The position numbers and the translations under genes were made by a program. Shown piece by piece: positions 8,107 through 16,131 of a stretch of DNA of 37,692 bases; the first letter of the stretch is position 1; each line of letters starts with the position of its first letter. The notes under the pieces were generated by a model. That model was not told the origin of the DNA. It searched no databases and was given only the letters and a program-made list of their open reading frames with translations. Source of the stretch: Chloroflexota bacterium (GTDB lineage Bacteria; Chloroflexota; Dehalococcoidia; Lucifugimonadales; UBA3495); assembly GCA_022573285.1 (NCBI GenBank), contig JACZUF010000031.1, positions 1-37,692 on the forward strand, written 5' to 3'.

Positions 8107-8393
8107 TTATTTGACGGGCAACGACCGGGCAAACGAGGCGCCCCGCTCCACCCACGCAGCCAACGCCGCGTCAGTGGCGATGCCGGCCGGTTCGACGTAG
8201 ACGAAGCCCTTCATGGGCCGTCCGGTGAAGTCCATGGGCCGGGCCGCACCATGAGGTCGCTGCCGGTGACGCCCACGGCCATATTCCTGCCCACCATGAA
8301 GCAGATACCGCCGAACATCTTCCTTTCCGTGTAGCCGGGCTCAGACTGGAATACGGCGCGGACCCGCTCCGCCAGTTTCTCGTCGTAGGGCAT
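8107..8393 (-). pseudogene. TfoX N-terminal-domain protein, frameshifted by an internal deletion
   Basis: The first 50 residues (MPYDEKLAERVRAVFQ... to SDLMVRPGP) match the TfoX_N / YjbR-like domain, and the frame then runs into nonsense. From about 8243 downward a shifted minus-strand frame continues the same domain: ARPMDFTGRPMKGFVYV, then a proline-glycine turn, and an end at SLPVK followed by TAA at 8107. A normal member has about 14 more residues at the junction, so a deletion of roughly 40 bases that also shifts frame is the simplest reading. The domain occurs in small proteins of about 110 residues; its role is unclear. A sequencing or assembly error at the junction (about 8240-8250) is the alternative. 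Confidence 0.75.
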
Positions 8394-8567
8394 GAATACA
8401 CCTCGCGGCCGACTGTCTGCTCCATCTTACTTCTTGGAATGATTCCTAGATATGGGTCGCTGTCCGGGGTTGCGCCGACCCGGCACATCGGCAGCCGGAC
8501 CTTTGAGATGATGGGCCGCAGTTCCGTAAACCTACCTGTTTAGCCGGTTATTTCACGGTATCTCCGG

Positions 8568-8573
8568 TATAAT
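8568..8573 (+). promoter_or_regulatory. Possible -10 box of the methyltransferase operon
   Basis: A consensus TATAAT sits 30 bases before the ATG at 8603, which would give a leader of only about 23 bases. No clear -35 box is seen. The gene start lacks a good ribosome binding site, in keeping with a very short leader. Confidence 0.4.
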
Positions 8574-8602
8574 CCACGCACCAAATTTGGATATCTCTTC
8601 AG

Positions 8603-9430
8603 ATGAACCAAAGTGACAAATCATTCACGGGTTCGATACCCGAGCTTTACGACAACTATCTGGTGCCTTTGATATTTGAGGCTTACGCCAATGATCTGGC
8701 GGACCGCGCGGCCGCTCCCGCGCCCAAGACAGTTCTGGAAACAGCGGCGGGTACCGGTGTTGTAACCCGCGCCTTGGCTCCACGTCTAGCTTCCGGCGCC
8801 CGCTACACCGTGACGGACCTCAACCAGCCGATGCTCGATCATGCCGCAATCAAGCAGGGAGGGGACAACCGTATAACCTGGAGTCAGGCGGATGCTCTGG
8901 ACCTGCCCTTTAATGACGCTTCGTTCGATGCCGTCGTTTGTCAATTCGCCGTCATGTTTTTTCCGGACCGGGTAGCCGGTTATGCCGAGGCGCTGCGGGT
9001 GCTAAAACCGGGCGGCAGCTTCATCTTCAACGTCTGGGACCATATCGAAGCTAATGAGTTCGCCCATGTGGTGACCGAGGCGGCAGCCTCTATTTTCCCC
9101 GATGATCCGCCGCGGTTCCTTGCTCGGACCCCGCACGGTTATCACGATCTGGACCTGATCCGGGATGAACTGGGCAAGGCCGGATTTTCCCAAATCGTCA
9201 TCACCACGTTGGAGGAAACCAGCTCCGCCCCTTCCCCACGCCATGTTGCCGTCGCATACTGTCAGGGTACGCCACTACGAAACGAGATTGAAAATCGGGA
9301 CGCTAGTCTTCTTGGCCAGGTCACCGATCGGGCGGCAGAAGCTATTGCGGCACGCTTCGGCGACGGCCCAGTGGCCGGAAAGATCCGGGCGCATATCGTG
9401 GCGGCGGCATCAACTTCATCCTTTCCGTAA
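8603..9430 (+). CDS. Class I SAM-dependent methyltransferase
   Basis: A 275-residue Rossmann-fold methyltransferase of the UbiE/COQ5-like Methyltransf_11 type. Motif I is VLETAAGTG at residues 44-52. The acidic end of strand 2 is VTDLNQPML, and motif III/IV is the SFDAVVCQFAVMFFPD segment, followed by LKPGGSFIFNVWD. It transfers a methyl group from SAM to an unidentified small molecule. The protein is related to the methyltransferase two genes downstream: both begin with a similar [YE]..Y.VP.IF segment and share the VCQ...FFPDRV...LRVLKPGG pattern. No ribosome binding site is evident before this ATG. It opens a three-gene plus-strand run with the GNAT and second methyltransferase genes. Confidence 0.9.
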   Translation: MNQSDKSFTGSIPELYDNYLVPLIFEAYANDLADRAAAPAPKTVLETAAGTGVVTRALAPRLASGARYTVTDLNQPMLDHAAIKQGGDNRITWSQADALDLPFNDASFDAVVCQFAVMFFPDRVAGYAEALRVLKPGGSFIFNVWDHIEANEFAHVVTEAAASIFPDDPPRFLARTPHGYHDLDLIRDELGKAGFSQIVITTLEETSSAPSPRHVAVAYCQGTPLRNEIENRDASLLGQVTDRAAEAIAARFGDGPVAGKIRAHIVAAASTSSFP

Positions 9431-9491
9431 TCTCAGGACAAGGATTTCCCACCCATACCGAAGGGAAAGGGATTAGCCTGGAGGAATGTAG

Positions 9492-9914
9492 ATGGCCGAT
9501 GAGATCATCATCCGCCGGTGCTCGGAGGCCGATATCGAATCGGTGTTGGAGTTGTGGCGGGTTGCTGACGCCACGGCCAGCGTGACGGACACCAGCCAAG
9601 ACCTGCGCGCCGTCGTCGATTCAGAATTATCTTCAATATTGATTGCCGAGAGCGGCGGCAGGATTGTAGGTTCCATCATCGGGGCTTTCAACGGTTGGCG
9701 GGGCAATATATACCGGCTGGCGGTGCATCCCGACCAACGGCGGCGGGGAATCGCCCGGCGTTTGCTCTCGGAGGTGGAAGAGTGGCTCCGGGGACAGGGG
9801 GCCAAGCGCGTGGGCGCGGTGGTCGAGAAAGACCATCCCTGGGCCACCGGTTTCTGGGACTCCACAGAATTCCAACTAGAGCCGTTGGACCTCAGGTACG
9901 TTAGAGATTTGTAA
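9492..9914 (+). CDS. GNAT-family N-acetyltransferase
   Basis: A 140-residue GNAT acetyltransferase. The acetyl-CoA pyrophosphate loop is QRRRGIARRLL around residues 76-86, directly after the strand YRLAVHPD. The N-terminal IIIRRCSEADIESV is typical of RimI-like members. It acetylates an amine on a peptide or small molecule; the acceptor is not predictable. GGAGG lies seven bases before the ATG. The gene is 61 bases after the first methyltransferase and only 15 bases before the second, so the three are probably one transcript. Confidence 0.9.
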   Translation: MADEIIIRRCSEADIESVLELWRVADATASVTDTSQDLRAVVDSELSSILIAESGGRIVGSIIGAFNGWRGNIYRLAVHPDQRRRGIARRLLSEVEEWLRGQGAKRVGAVVEKDHPWATGFWDSTEFQLEPLDLRYVRDL

Positions 9915-9929
9915 TTTCGGAGAAATATC

Positions 9930-10730
9930 ATGGCCCAACAACCGATACAAACAACCACTTCGCCATCTGAAATATACGAGCAGTACATGGTGCCCGGAAT
10001 ATTCAGCCGGTGGTCGGCGACCCTTTTGGAGTTGGTTGCGCCGCAACCTGGGGAGCGCGTTCTCGACCTTGCGTGCGGAACCGGGGTTGTCGCACGTATG
10101 GCGGCTCCAATGGTGCAACCCGGTGGCGAAGTGTTCGGGGTTGATTTTAATCCTGCCCAGATCGCCACAGCCCGCTCGATTGACTCTTCGATTGAGTGGC
10201 GAGAGGGCGATGCGGGGTCCCTTTCCTTGGCCGACCAAGAATTTGACCTAGTCGTGTGCCAGCAGGGATTCCAATTCTTCCCGGACCGGGTACAGGCCGT
10301 CAGGGAGATTCATAGGGTCTTGAAGCCGGGCGGCCGGGTTGGGATCGCCGTTTGGTCGACATTCGACAAAGCCCCTGGTTACCAGGCGTTGGTTCACGCA
10401 CTGGAGCGAAGAGTAGACTCTTCCGCAGCACGCCTAATGGACGACTTAACTGTTCTTTCGGATTCAAATGAGGTTAGCCGTTTCTTTGCCGAGGGAGGGT
10501 TCCCAAACGCAGAGGTGGTGACTCTCAGCAATGATGTCGTTTTTGCATCAGCCGGGGAATTTACGCGGGCCATCGCGGTCGGATCCATAATGAGACGCAC
10601 GGAAATCCAATTCTCCGAGGAAACCCTCGATTTACTGACCGCCGATGTCGCCGCAGAAATGGAGTCGTACATTGGAGATCATGGTCTGATATTTCCCATG
10701 GAAGCCCATCTGCTGACGGCCACGAAATAG
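9930..10730 (+). CDS. Class I SAM-dependent methyltransferase (paralog)
   Basis: A 266-residue methyltransferase with motif I VLDLACGTG at residues 44-52, GVDFNPAQIATAR after strand 2, then FDLVVCQQGFQFFPDR and LKPGGRVGIAVWS. It belongs to the UbiE/Methyltransf_11 type. Motif I lies at the same residue number as in the gene at 8603, and the region around it is clearly similar, suggesting a duplication followed by divergence, with the GNAT gene between the copies. GGAG with seven bases spacing precedes the ATG. Substrate unknown. It is the last gene of this run; an inverted repeat follows. Confidence 0.9.
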   Translation: MAQQPIQTTTSPSEIYEQYMVPGIFSRWSATLLELVAPQPGERVLDLACGTGVVARMAAPMVQPGGEVFGVDFNPAQIATARSIDSSIEWREGDAGSLSLADQEFDLVVCQQGFQFFPDRVQAVREIHRVLKPGGRVGIAVWSTFDKAPGYQALVHALERRVDSSAARLMDDLTVLSDSNEVSRFFAEGGFPNAEVVTLSNDVVFASAGEFTRAIAVGSIMRRTEIQFSEETLDLLTADVAAEMESYIGDHGLIFPMEAHLLTATK

Positions 10731-10765
10731 ACCGCTCATCGGATAAGTGCTCCTCACAGACGCGC

Positions 10766-10827
10766 CGCTCACCCTGAGCCTGTCGAAGGGCGCATAAGGG
10801 GTGGTTCGACAAGCTCACCATGAGCGG
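10766..10827. repeat. Inverted pair of interspersed repeats
   Basis: The unit at 10766-10792 (CGCTCACCCTGAGCCTGTCG plus AAGGGCG) faces a diverged copy at 10803-10827 in opposite orientation. The first unit occurs again, as an exact 27-base inverted copy, at 16016-16042. The pair lies in the convergent gap between the methyltransferase and alcohol dehydrogenase genes and could fold as a hairpin, but no T-tract follows. Confidence 0.8.
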
Positions 10828-10858
10828 AATTGGTACCGCTGGCTTTTTAGACCAGGCC

Positions 10859-11944
10859 CTAGAAAACCACCACCGACCGAAGCACCTCGCCCCGTTCCAT
10901 CTTGTGGAACGCTTCTTCCACGTCGCCGATGGCGATGGTCTCGGACACGAACCGCTGTAGGTCCAGGCGTCCCTGGAGGTAGAGGTCGATCAGCATGGGG
11001 AAATCGCGGGAGGGGAGGCAATCGCCGTACCAGGACGATTTCAGACTGCCGCCCCGGCCGAACACTTCCAGCAGCGGCAGTTCTATCTTCATGTCGGGAC
11101 TGGGCACCCCCACTAAGACCAACGTGCCGGCATGGTCCCTGGCGTAGAAGGCCTGCTCGTAGGTCACAGGACTGCCCACGGCCTCTATCGCCACGTTGAC
11201 GCCGTGGCCGCCGGTCAGCTTTCGTATCTCCTCAACGGGGTCTGCCGACGAGGCGTTGATGGTGTGGGTCGCGCCGAACTCCTTGGCCCAGGCCAGCTTC
11301 CGGTCGTCGAGGTCCACCCCGATAATGGTGTGGGCCCCCGCGAGACGGGCGCCGGCGATGGCCGCGTTGCCGACCCCGCCGCAGCCGAACACAGCCACCG
11401 AGTCGCCCCGGCCAACGTTGCCCGTGTTAGTGGCCGCGCCAAAGCCGGCCATGATCCCGCAGCCCACCAGTCCCGCTACTTCGGGGCTGGCCTGGGGCGA
11501 GACCTTGACGGCCTGTCCGGCGTCCACCAGGGTCAGTTCGGCGAAGGCGCCGATGCCCAGGGCGGCTGAAAGGGGAGTGCCGTCGGCCAGGGTCATGGGC
11601 TGGGAGGCGTTCCGGCTGGCAAAACAGTACCAGGGAGCGCCCCGCAGGCAGGAGCGGCAGGCTCCGCAGGGGGCACGCCAGGCGATGATTACGAAGTCGC
11701 CCGGGGCCACGTTGGTCACACCGTCGCCCACCGACTCCACAGTCCCCGAGGCTTCGTGCCCCAGGAGGAAGGGGAAATCGTCGTTGATGGCCCCCTCACG
11801 GTAATGGAGGTCGGTGTGGCAGACTCCGCAGGCCTGCACCCGGATTAGCGCTTCGCCGGGGCCCGGATCGGGCACCAGGATGGGGACCAACTTCACCGGC
11901 GCGCCCTTGGTCTCAGCGACTACTCCGTTCACCTGGTGGACCAT
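10859..11944 (-). CDS. Zinc-dependent alcohol dehydrogenase (class III / mycothiol-dehydrogenase-like)
   Basis: A 361-residue medium-chain dehydrogenase. The catalytic zinc ligands are Cys39, His63 (GHEASG) and probably Cys162. The structural zinc uses Cys93, Cys96, Cys99 and Cys107 ([10 protein letters not shown]...C). The NAD fold has GCGGVG at 187-192 and Asp211 at the end of strand 2, indicating NAD rather than NADP. The overall pattern is closest to S-(hydroxymethyl)mycothiol / class III alcohol dehydrogenases, so it may oxidise an alcohol or a thiol-bound formaldehyde adduct. GGAGGAGGAG six bases before the ATG fixes the start. It is downstream of the amidase gene on the same strand with a 75-base gap. 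Confidence 0.9.
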   Translation of the reverse strand: MVHQVNGVVAETKGAPVKLVPILVPDPGPGEALIRVQACGVCHTDLHYREGAINDDFPFLLGHEASGTVESVGDGVTNVAPGDFVIIAWRAPCGACRSCLRGAPWYCFASRNASQPMTLADGTPLSAALGIGAFAELTLVDAGQAVKVSPQASPEVAGLVGCGIMAGFGAATNTGNVGRGDSVAVFGCGGVGNAAIAGARLAGAHTIIGVDLDDRKLAWAKEFGATHTINASSADPVEEIRKLTGGHGVNVAIEAVGSPVTYEQAFYARDHAGTLVLVGVPSPDMKIELPLLEVFGRGGSLKSSWYGDCLPSRDFPMLIDLYLQGRLDLQRFVSETIAIGDVEEAFHKMERGEVLRSVVVF

Positions 11945-12019
11945 GAATCTCCTCCTCCTGAATGCCTAGTGGGAGTTACCGGTGGATATTAAGCCGGAGG
12001 AGTCGAGTATGTCCACAGA

Positions 12020-13222
12020 TCAACCCGCCAGGGCGGCCTCGACTCTCCGGGCGAAACCGATTAGTTCCTCGTCCGACCCGTGGGCTCCCATGATGGAGAT
12101 GCCCACCGGCAGCCCGTTTACCTCGGCCAGCGGCAGGCTCAATTGGGGCCGTCCGGTGGCGCCGGCGATGCAGGTCAGCCGGCTTAACCGCGACTGGACC
12201 TCCTTTTTGGCGGAGGTGGGTTGGCCGCGGAGTGGGGCGGGACAGGGCGCCGTGGGCAGGCAGACGAAGCCGCCGCCCGCGAACACCTCGTCCATCCTGG
12301 CCCGGAGCTGGTCCCGGACTATGGCCGCTTCATGCAACTGGGCGTCGGTCAAGCCGATGGCGAAGTTATAGCGCTCGCTGACCCAGAAACTGAACCTGGG
12401 ATTGACCTGGTCGACCCAGTCCTTAACCGAGTCCCAGGCTTCCTTGGACTGGAGCACGTTCTGCTGGGATGCCCATTCCGCCAGACCGTTGGGCGCCAAC
12501 CGGACGGTGGTTGAGCCTCCGGCCAAGGCGGCCATCTTCTCCGCCAACGGCAACAGCACTTCCGAAACGTCTTCGTCCGCCTCTTCGAAGGCGTCTTGGG
12601 CGATGACTATACGGCTGGGGCTGGAGTCCGGAATCTCGTTTTCAAACACGACTTCGGCCACCCGGGCGTAAGTTGACGCGTCCCTGGCGAACCAGCCGAT
12701 GGTGTCGTAACTGGGCGCCTGCATCAAGATGCCGTCCAATGGGATGCGGCCGTGGGTGGGCCGCAGTCCGTAGAGGCCGCAGAAACTGGCCGGGATGCGC
12801 ACCGAGCCCCCGGTGTCTGAGCCCAGGGCGAAGTCCACCAGCCCTCCGGCCACCGCCGCCGCCGACCCACTGGACGACCCTCCCGGGACCCGTTCCAGGG
12901 CCTTTGGGTTGACCGGGGTGCCGTAATGCGCGTTCTCCCCCAGGATGCCCCTGGTCAGTTCGTCGGTGTGGGTCTTGCCCACCATCGTGGCCCCGGCTTG
13001 CACCAGGGTCTGCACCACCCAGGCGTTCCGCCCGGCGGGCGGATGCGTCGCCTTCCAGTCCGGGTTGCCCCCTCCGGTCACGTGTCCCGCCACGTCGAAG
13101 ATATCCTTGGCGGCGAAGTCCAGGCCGGAAAGAGGCCCTCCACGGCGTCCGGACAGGTAGGCCTCGGTGTCCTTGCAAAAGGCATCCAAGGGATCGACAA
13201 GGGGTTTTCTGGTCCTGGGCAT
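12020..13222 (-). CDS. Amidase signature family hydrolase
   Basis: A 400-residue amidase. The Ser-cisSer-Lys triad is visible: Lys39 (FAAKDIFDV), a cis-Ser in PGGSSSGSA (116-118) and the nucleophile Ser140 in DTGGSVRIPASFCG. The family hydrolyses amide bonds to carboxylate and ammonia. At 400 residues it is on the short side (most are 450-500), with a compact C-terminal part ending in a helix (LIGFARRVEAALAG). GGAGG seven bases before the ATG supports the start. It may belong with the downstream alcohol dehydrogenase. It could be an indoleacetamide-, nicotinamide- or general aliphatic/aryl-amide hydrolase; GatA is unlikely because no gatB or gatC neighbour is present. Confidence 0.9.
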   Translation of the reverse strand: MPRTRKPLVDPLDAFCKDTEAYLSGRRGGPLSGLDFAAKDIFDVAGHVTGGGNPDWKATHPPAGRNAWVVQTLVQAGATMVGKTHTDELTRGILGENAHYGTPVNPKALERVPGGSSSGSAAAVAGGLVDFALGSDTGGSVRIPASFCGLYGLRPTHGRIPLDGILMQAPSYDTIGWFARDASTYARVAEVVFENEIPDSSPSRIVIAQDAFEEADEDVSEVLLPLAEKMAALAGGSTTVRLAPNGLAEWASQQNVLQSKEAWDSVKDWVDQVNPRFSFWVSERYNFAIGLTDAQLHEAAIVRDQLRARMDEVFAGGGFVCLPTAPCPAPLRGQPTSAKKEVQSRLSRLTCIAGATGRPQLSLPLAEVNGLPVGISIMGAHGSDEELIGFARRVEAALAG

Positions 13223-13341
13223 CGGGGCGCCTCCAGGGTTGCCGCCAGACCGCCTAACCGCCTAACAAGGTGTGTCTGGAGCGGGTACCGTAGTATATCT
13301 CAAGGTTGACAGATACGGGCAATGTCCCGGTCGTGCACACC

Positions 13342-13431
13342 TGTCATTCTGAGCGGAAGCGAAGAATCCCTTTGCCACCGGGCCTACACTCATCAAGAAC
13401 AAAGAGACCCTTCGTTTCACTCAGGGTGACA
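13342..13431. repeat. Imperfect inverted repeat (interspersed type)
   Basis: A 27-base arm at 13342-13368 (TGTCATTCTGAGCGGAAGCG...) is mirrored by 13406-13431. The arms differ at several positions but the TGAG..GAA.CGAAG core is shared. It lies in the 305-base gap 13223-13527 between the amidase and lipoprotein genes, which otherwise holds only the promoter at 13454. The type resembles the other inverted repeats in this window, though the sequence differs. Confidence 0.65.
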
Positions 13432-13453
13432 AACGCGGGAATGGCCCGATGCC

Positions 13454-13479
13454 GGAACAAATTGGCAACGATATGCGTC
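13454..13479 (+). promoter_or_regulatory. Candidate ECF-sigma promoter (GGAAC-N17-CGTC)
   Basis: GGAAC at 13454-13458 is followed after 17 bases by CGTC at 13476-13479. This is the classical two-part recognition sequence of many group IV (ECF) sigma factors. It is about 50 bases before the lipoprotein ATG at 13528. An ECF sigma / anti-sigma pair is encoded at 20231-21569, so this gene could be a target. I could not find the same pair of boxes before the sigma gene or before the large lipoprotein. Confidence 0.45.
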
Positions 13480-13527
13480 ATGTAAGGAGATCACACTTAT
13501 AACAGAAAGCTAGGACGGAGGACGGCG

Positions 13528-13998
13528 ATGACAAAGAAACTGGGCATAATCATGGTCTTGACGGCCGCGGCGGCCCTTTTGGCGGCGGTTGCCTGCGGAG
13601 GCAGCGGAACGGCGCCCGCACCCACCCAGCCACCGGCCACCGAAACACCGGTAAAGGGGCCCACACCGCCGGAAGAGCCCACGACGACCGAGGTCCCGGC
13701 CCCCATCGAAGACACCGCCGTGGTCCCACCGGCGTCTGCCGGCGGCGAGTACACCCTCGAGATAACCTCTGGTCTGCCCAGCGGCTGCGCTCAGTTCAAC
13801 GAATACCGGGTCCAACTGGACGGCAACACGTTCCTAGTTGAAGTAACCAACCTGATGCCTGCGGACCAGATGATTGCCTGCACTGCGGTCTACGGCTACC
13901 ACGAAGGCGAGGCCGCCCTCGGCAGCGGACTCAATCCCGGCGAGACCTACACCGTCAGCATCAACGGCGAATTGACCCATTCTTTCATTGCCAGGTAG
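13528..13998 (+). CDS. Small secreted lipoprotein of unknown function
   Basis: A 156-residue protein with a lipoprotein signal peptide: Lys-rich start, hydrophobic core and cleavage before Cys in LLAAVACGG (Cys about residue 23). A Pro/Thr-rich linker (to about residue 70) follows, then a compact beta-rich domain (GEYTLEITSGLPSGCAQFN to the end) with two Cys (GCAQF and IACTAVYG) that could form a disulfide. No named family was recognised. GGAGG six bases before the ATG supports the start. The ECF-like promoter upstream and the same signal/linker style as the large lipoprotein at 21674 suggest an envelope role. Confidence 0.85.
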   Translation: MTKKLGIIMVLTAAAALLAAVACGGSGTAPAPTQPPATETPVKGPTPPEEPTTTEVPAPIEDTAVVPPASAGGEYTLEITSGLPSGCAQFNEYRVQLDGNTFLVEVTNLMPADQMIACTAVYGYHEGEAALGSGLNPGETYTVSINGELTHSFIAR

Positions 13999-14069
13999 AC
14001 TCTGGATAGGCCCTAACGTTAGAACCGGCCGGGATGTCCCCCCACAAAAAGTCAATTAAGGAGGGTGAT

Positions 14070-14117
14070 ATGCTGACCGGCCGTGGCCAATTCGGCGCTG
14101 AGCGGTCAACCAGCTAG
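14070..14117 (+). CDS. Possible 15-residue micropeptide ORF
   Basis: A strong AAGGAGG Shine-Dalgarno sits six bases before an ATG that opens 15 codons (MLTGRGQFGAERSTS) and ends at TAG. The stop overlaps the stop of the convergent diiron gene. A site this good is unlikely to be noise in a gap this short, but no homolog was recognised. It might be the remnant start of a lost gene. Confidence 0.2.
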   Translation: MLTGRGQFGAERSTS

Positions 14118-15112
14118 CAGGCGTTGAGGTGCTCGGACACGTTCACCCGGAGCTCCGTCTCCAACTTGCCCTTCATGGTCTCGCTCAAGATTCCGCAGCG
14201 GTGGAGGTTGTTGACCAAGGTGCTGTGTATGTCCCGCTTGAAGAGTTGACGGAACATGGCAACGTCGCCTCCAATGGCCTTTTGCCTCCGCAGGTCCCGA
14301 ATTTCGTTGATCTCGGCCTTGTTGAAGCCCATGTCCAAATAAGCCTCTGTTGGAAAGCCCCCGGAGAGGGTGCTGCGGAGGAAATAAACGGTGAAGTCCT
14401 CAACCTCGGCACGCTCTTCGGGACTCATCTGGGCCACCTGCTGGGGAAGGCTCAGCATGCCAAAGCCCATGTGCCGGGCCTCGTCCTGGAGAATTTTTTT
14501 ACATCCGTAGCGGAGGAGTTCGTCCTTGGCGGTGTCGGCCAGCATCTTGAACAGGGCAACTGCGAAGGTCTCGCCGATGAGTTGCAGGCCGATGGTCTTG
14601 ATGTACCACCTGGGGTCGGACAGGATGAAGTCGAAAAGCTCCCGGCCCGTGTCGGCTTGGTCGTAGGTCTTGCCGACGCGTTCGCTCATGTAACGTTGGA
14701 AGAACTCGTTGTGGCGGGCCTCGTCCATCACCTGGGTGGCCATGAAAAACTTGGTGTCGGCGTCGGGCAACACGTTGGCCAGTTGGCCGCAGACCAGCAC
14801 GGCGCCGTGCTCTCCGTGCATTAGCTGGCTCAGGCGCCAGGCGGAAAATAGCCGGTTCATTTCCGCCTTCTCTTTGCTGTTCATTTTGTGCCAAAACGTG
14901 GTGTCGTAGATGTCGATGAGTTCGTCGGCCATGAAGCCCTGGTCCAAGTCGATCTTTTGGCTCCAATCGATGTCCGTAGAGACATTCCACTGGTCCCGCT
15001 TGGCGTTCTCGTAGAGCCGGTGCAGGTCCGGTGCTTCAACGTCGTGATGGCGAAGGTAAATGCTGTCGTTCTCGGCGTGGATAACCCTAGAGCCTTCAGG
15101 CATGCCCACCAT
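14114..15112 (-). CDS. Ferritin-fold diiron protein (R2-like / AurF-like oxygenase)
   Basis: A 332-residue helical protein with a full carboxylate-bridged diiron signature: Glu101 (MHGEHG), Glu131 and His134 (DEARH), Glu181 (GETFA), Glu211 and His214 (DEARH). This E / ExxH / E / ExxH order is shared by ribonucleotide reductase R2-like oxidases, AurF-type N-oxygenases and acyl-ACP desaturases. A redox or oxygenase role is therefore likely, with the substrate unknown. The ATG at 15112 was preferred over the in-frame ATG at 15127 because AGAGGG lies six bases before it. No R1 or nrdI gene is nearby, which argues against a ribonucleotide reductase subunit. It follows a damaged SDR gene on the same strand. 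Confidence 0.85.
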   Translation of the reverse strand: MVGMPEGSRVIHAENDSIYLRHHDVEAPDLHRLYENAKRDQWNVSTDIDWSQKIDLDQGFMADELIDIYDTTFWHKMNSKEKAEMNRLFSAWRLSQLMHGEHGAVLVCGQLANVLPDADTKFFMATQVMDEARHNEFFQRYMSERVGKTYDQADTGRELFDFILSDPRWYIKTIGLQLIGETFAVALFKMLADTAKDELLRYGCKKILQDEARHMGFGMLSLPQQVAQMSPEERAEVEDFTVYFLRSTLSGGFPTEAYLDMGFNKAEINEIRDLRRQKAIGGDVAMFRQLFKRDIHSTLVNNLHRCGILSETMKGKLETELRVNVSEHLNAC

Positions 15113-15167
15113 GGCTTTCCCTCTCATGGAATGTCACTGTTTCGGCACATAATAATGAATATTCAAG

Positions 15168-16014
15168 TTATTGTAAATATCCAGGTCCGCTACGTTTCAC
15201 GGTGAAAACGCCCCATGACATTCGTGCCGAAAACTCAAATTGCTCTCGCATAGCCCGCGAGTTTACTCCCTTGATTCCTTGGGGATGCATGCCGCTACAG
15301 GTCACCACTTCGCCGGTCATATAGCTTGACAGGTCGCTGCACAAGTAGAGGATGACGTTGGCTAGCTCGCTGGGGAGGGCGCCGCGTCCGAAGGGATGGT
15401 CGCTACCCATCTTCTCTATGTCTTCCGGAGGGTATATACGCGCCAAGAAAGGGTTGGGAGTGGCGCTTGGGGCCACGGCATTGACTCGGATTCTGTGCTG
15501 GCCCACTTCAGCAGCCACGACCCGGGTGAATGCCATAATCCCGGCTTTGGCTGCGGCATATGGGCCTGATTGGGAGCAGCGTCCCATCCGGCCACTGAGG
15601 CCATGCTGACGATCTTGCCGCTGCCCTGCCGGACCATGTGGGGGAGTACTGCCCGGGTGCAATAAAAGGTGCCGTTAAGGCAGGTGTCGATCACCACGTG
15701 CCACGTCTCTTCGGTCATCTCAACCACCGGCGACCAGACGTTGCGGGCTGCGTTGTTTACCAGGATATCTATCTTGCCGTAACGGTCCAAGGTGGCCTTG
15801 AACATGTTGTTGACGTGCTCAATGTTGGTGACGTCAACCTCCAAACTCATGAAGGGCCGGCCGTACGCTTCGCTCAGGGATTCCGAGGCCCCCGCCGCGG
15901 GTGCAAATCGGTGAGCACTACCTCGGCCCCCTCCTCGGCGAACCGGCGGGCCGTCGCGTGGCCTAGGCCCGCGCCTGCCGCGGCCGTTATTACGGCCACC
16001 TGCCCATCTAGCAT
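15168..16014 (-). pseudogene. SDR-family oxidoreductase with two frameshifts
   Basis: An SDR protein can be followed through three frames. The first runs from ATG 16014 with MLDGQVAVITAAAGAGLG (cofactor loop) to about 15898. A second runs from about 15897 (AAGASESLSEAYG), through ILVNNAARN, to about 15575 with the catalytic Ser region (IVSMASVAG). A third carries the active site PYAAAKAG (Tyr and Lys), RVNAVAPSAT and MTGEVVTCSG to a stop at 15168. All expected SDR blocks are present in order, so the breaks are two single-site indels in a G/C-rich run and near 15575-15590. Either it is a recent pseudogene or the sequence has two base errors. Confidence 0.85.
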
Positions 16015-16015
16015 G

Positions 16016-16042
16016 CGCCCTTCGACAGGCTCAGGGTGAGCG
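16016..16042. repeat. 27-base interspersed repeat, inverted copy of 10766-10792
   Basis: The sequence is the exact reverse complement of the unit at 10766-10792. It lies immediately upstream of the damaged SDR start codon, in the position of its leader and ribosome binding site. Confidence 0.85.
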
Positions 16043-16131
16043 GATGACCCTGACGGTATCTTCTGAAAGCAGGGGTTAGATGATCAAAGAGGCCCTGCTC
16101 GATTTAGAGGCCAAGATGGGCCTTTCGGCAC

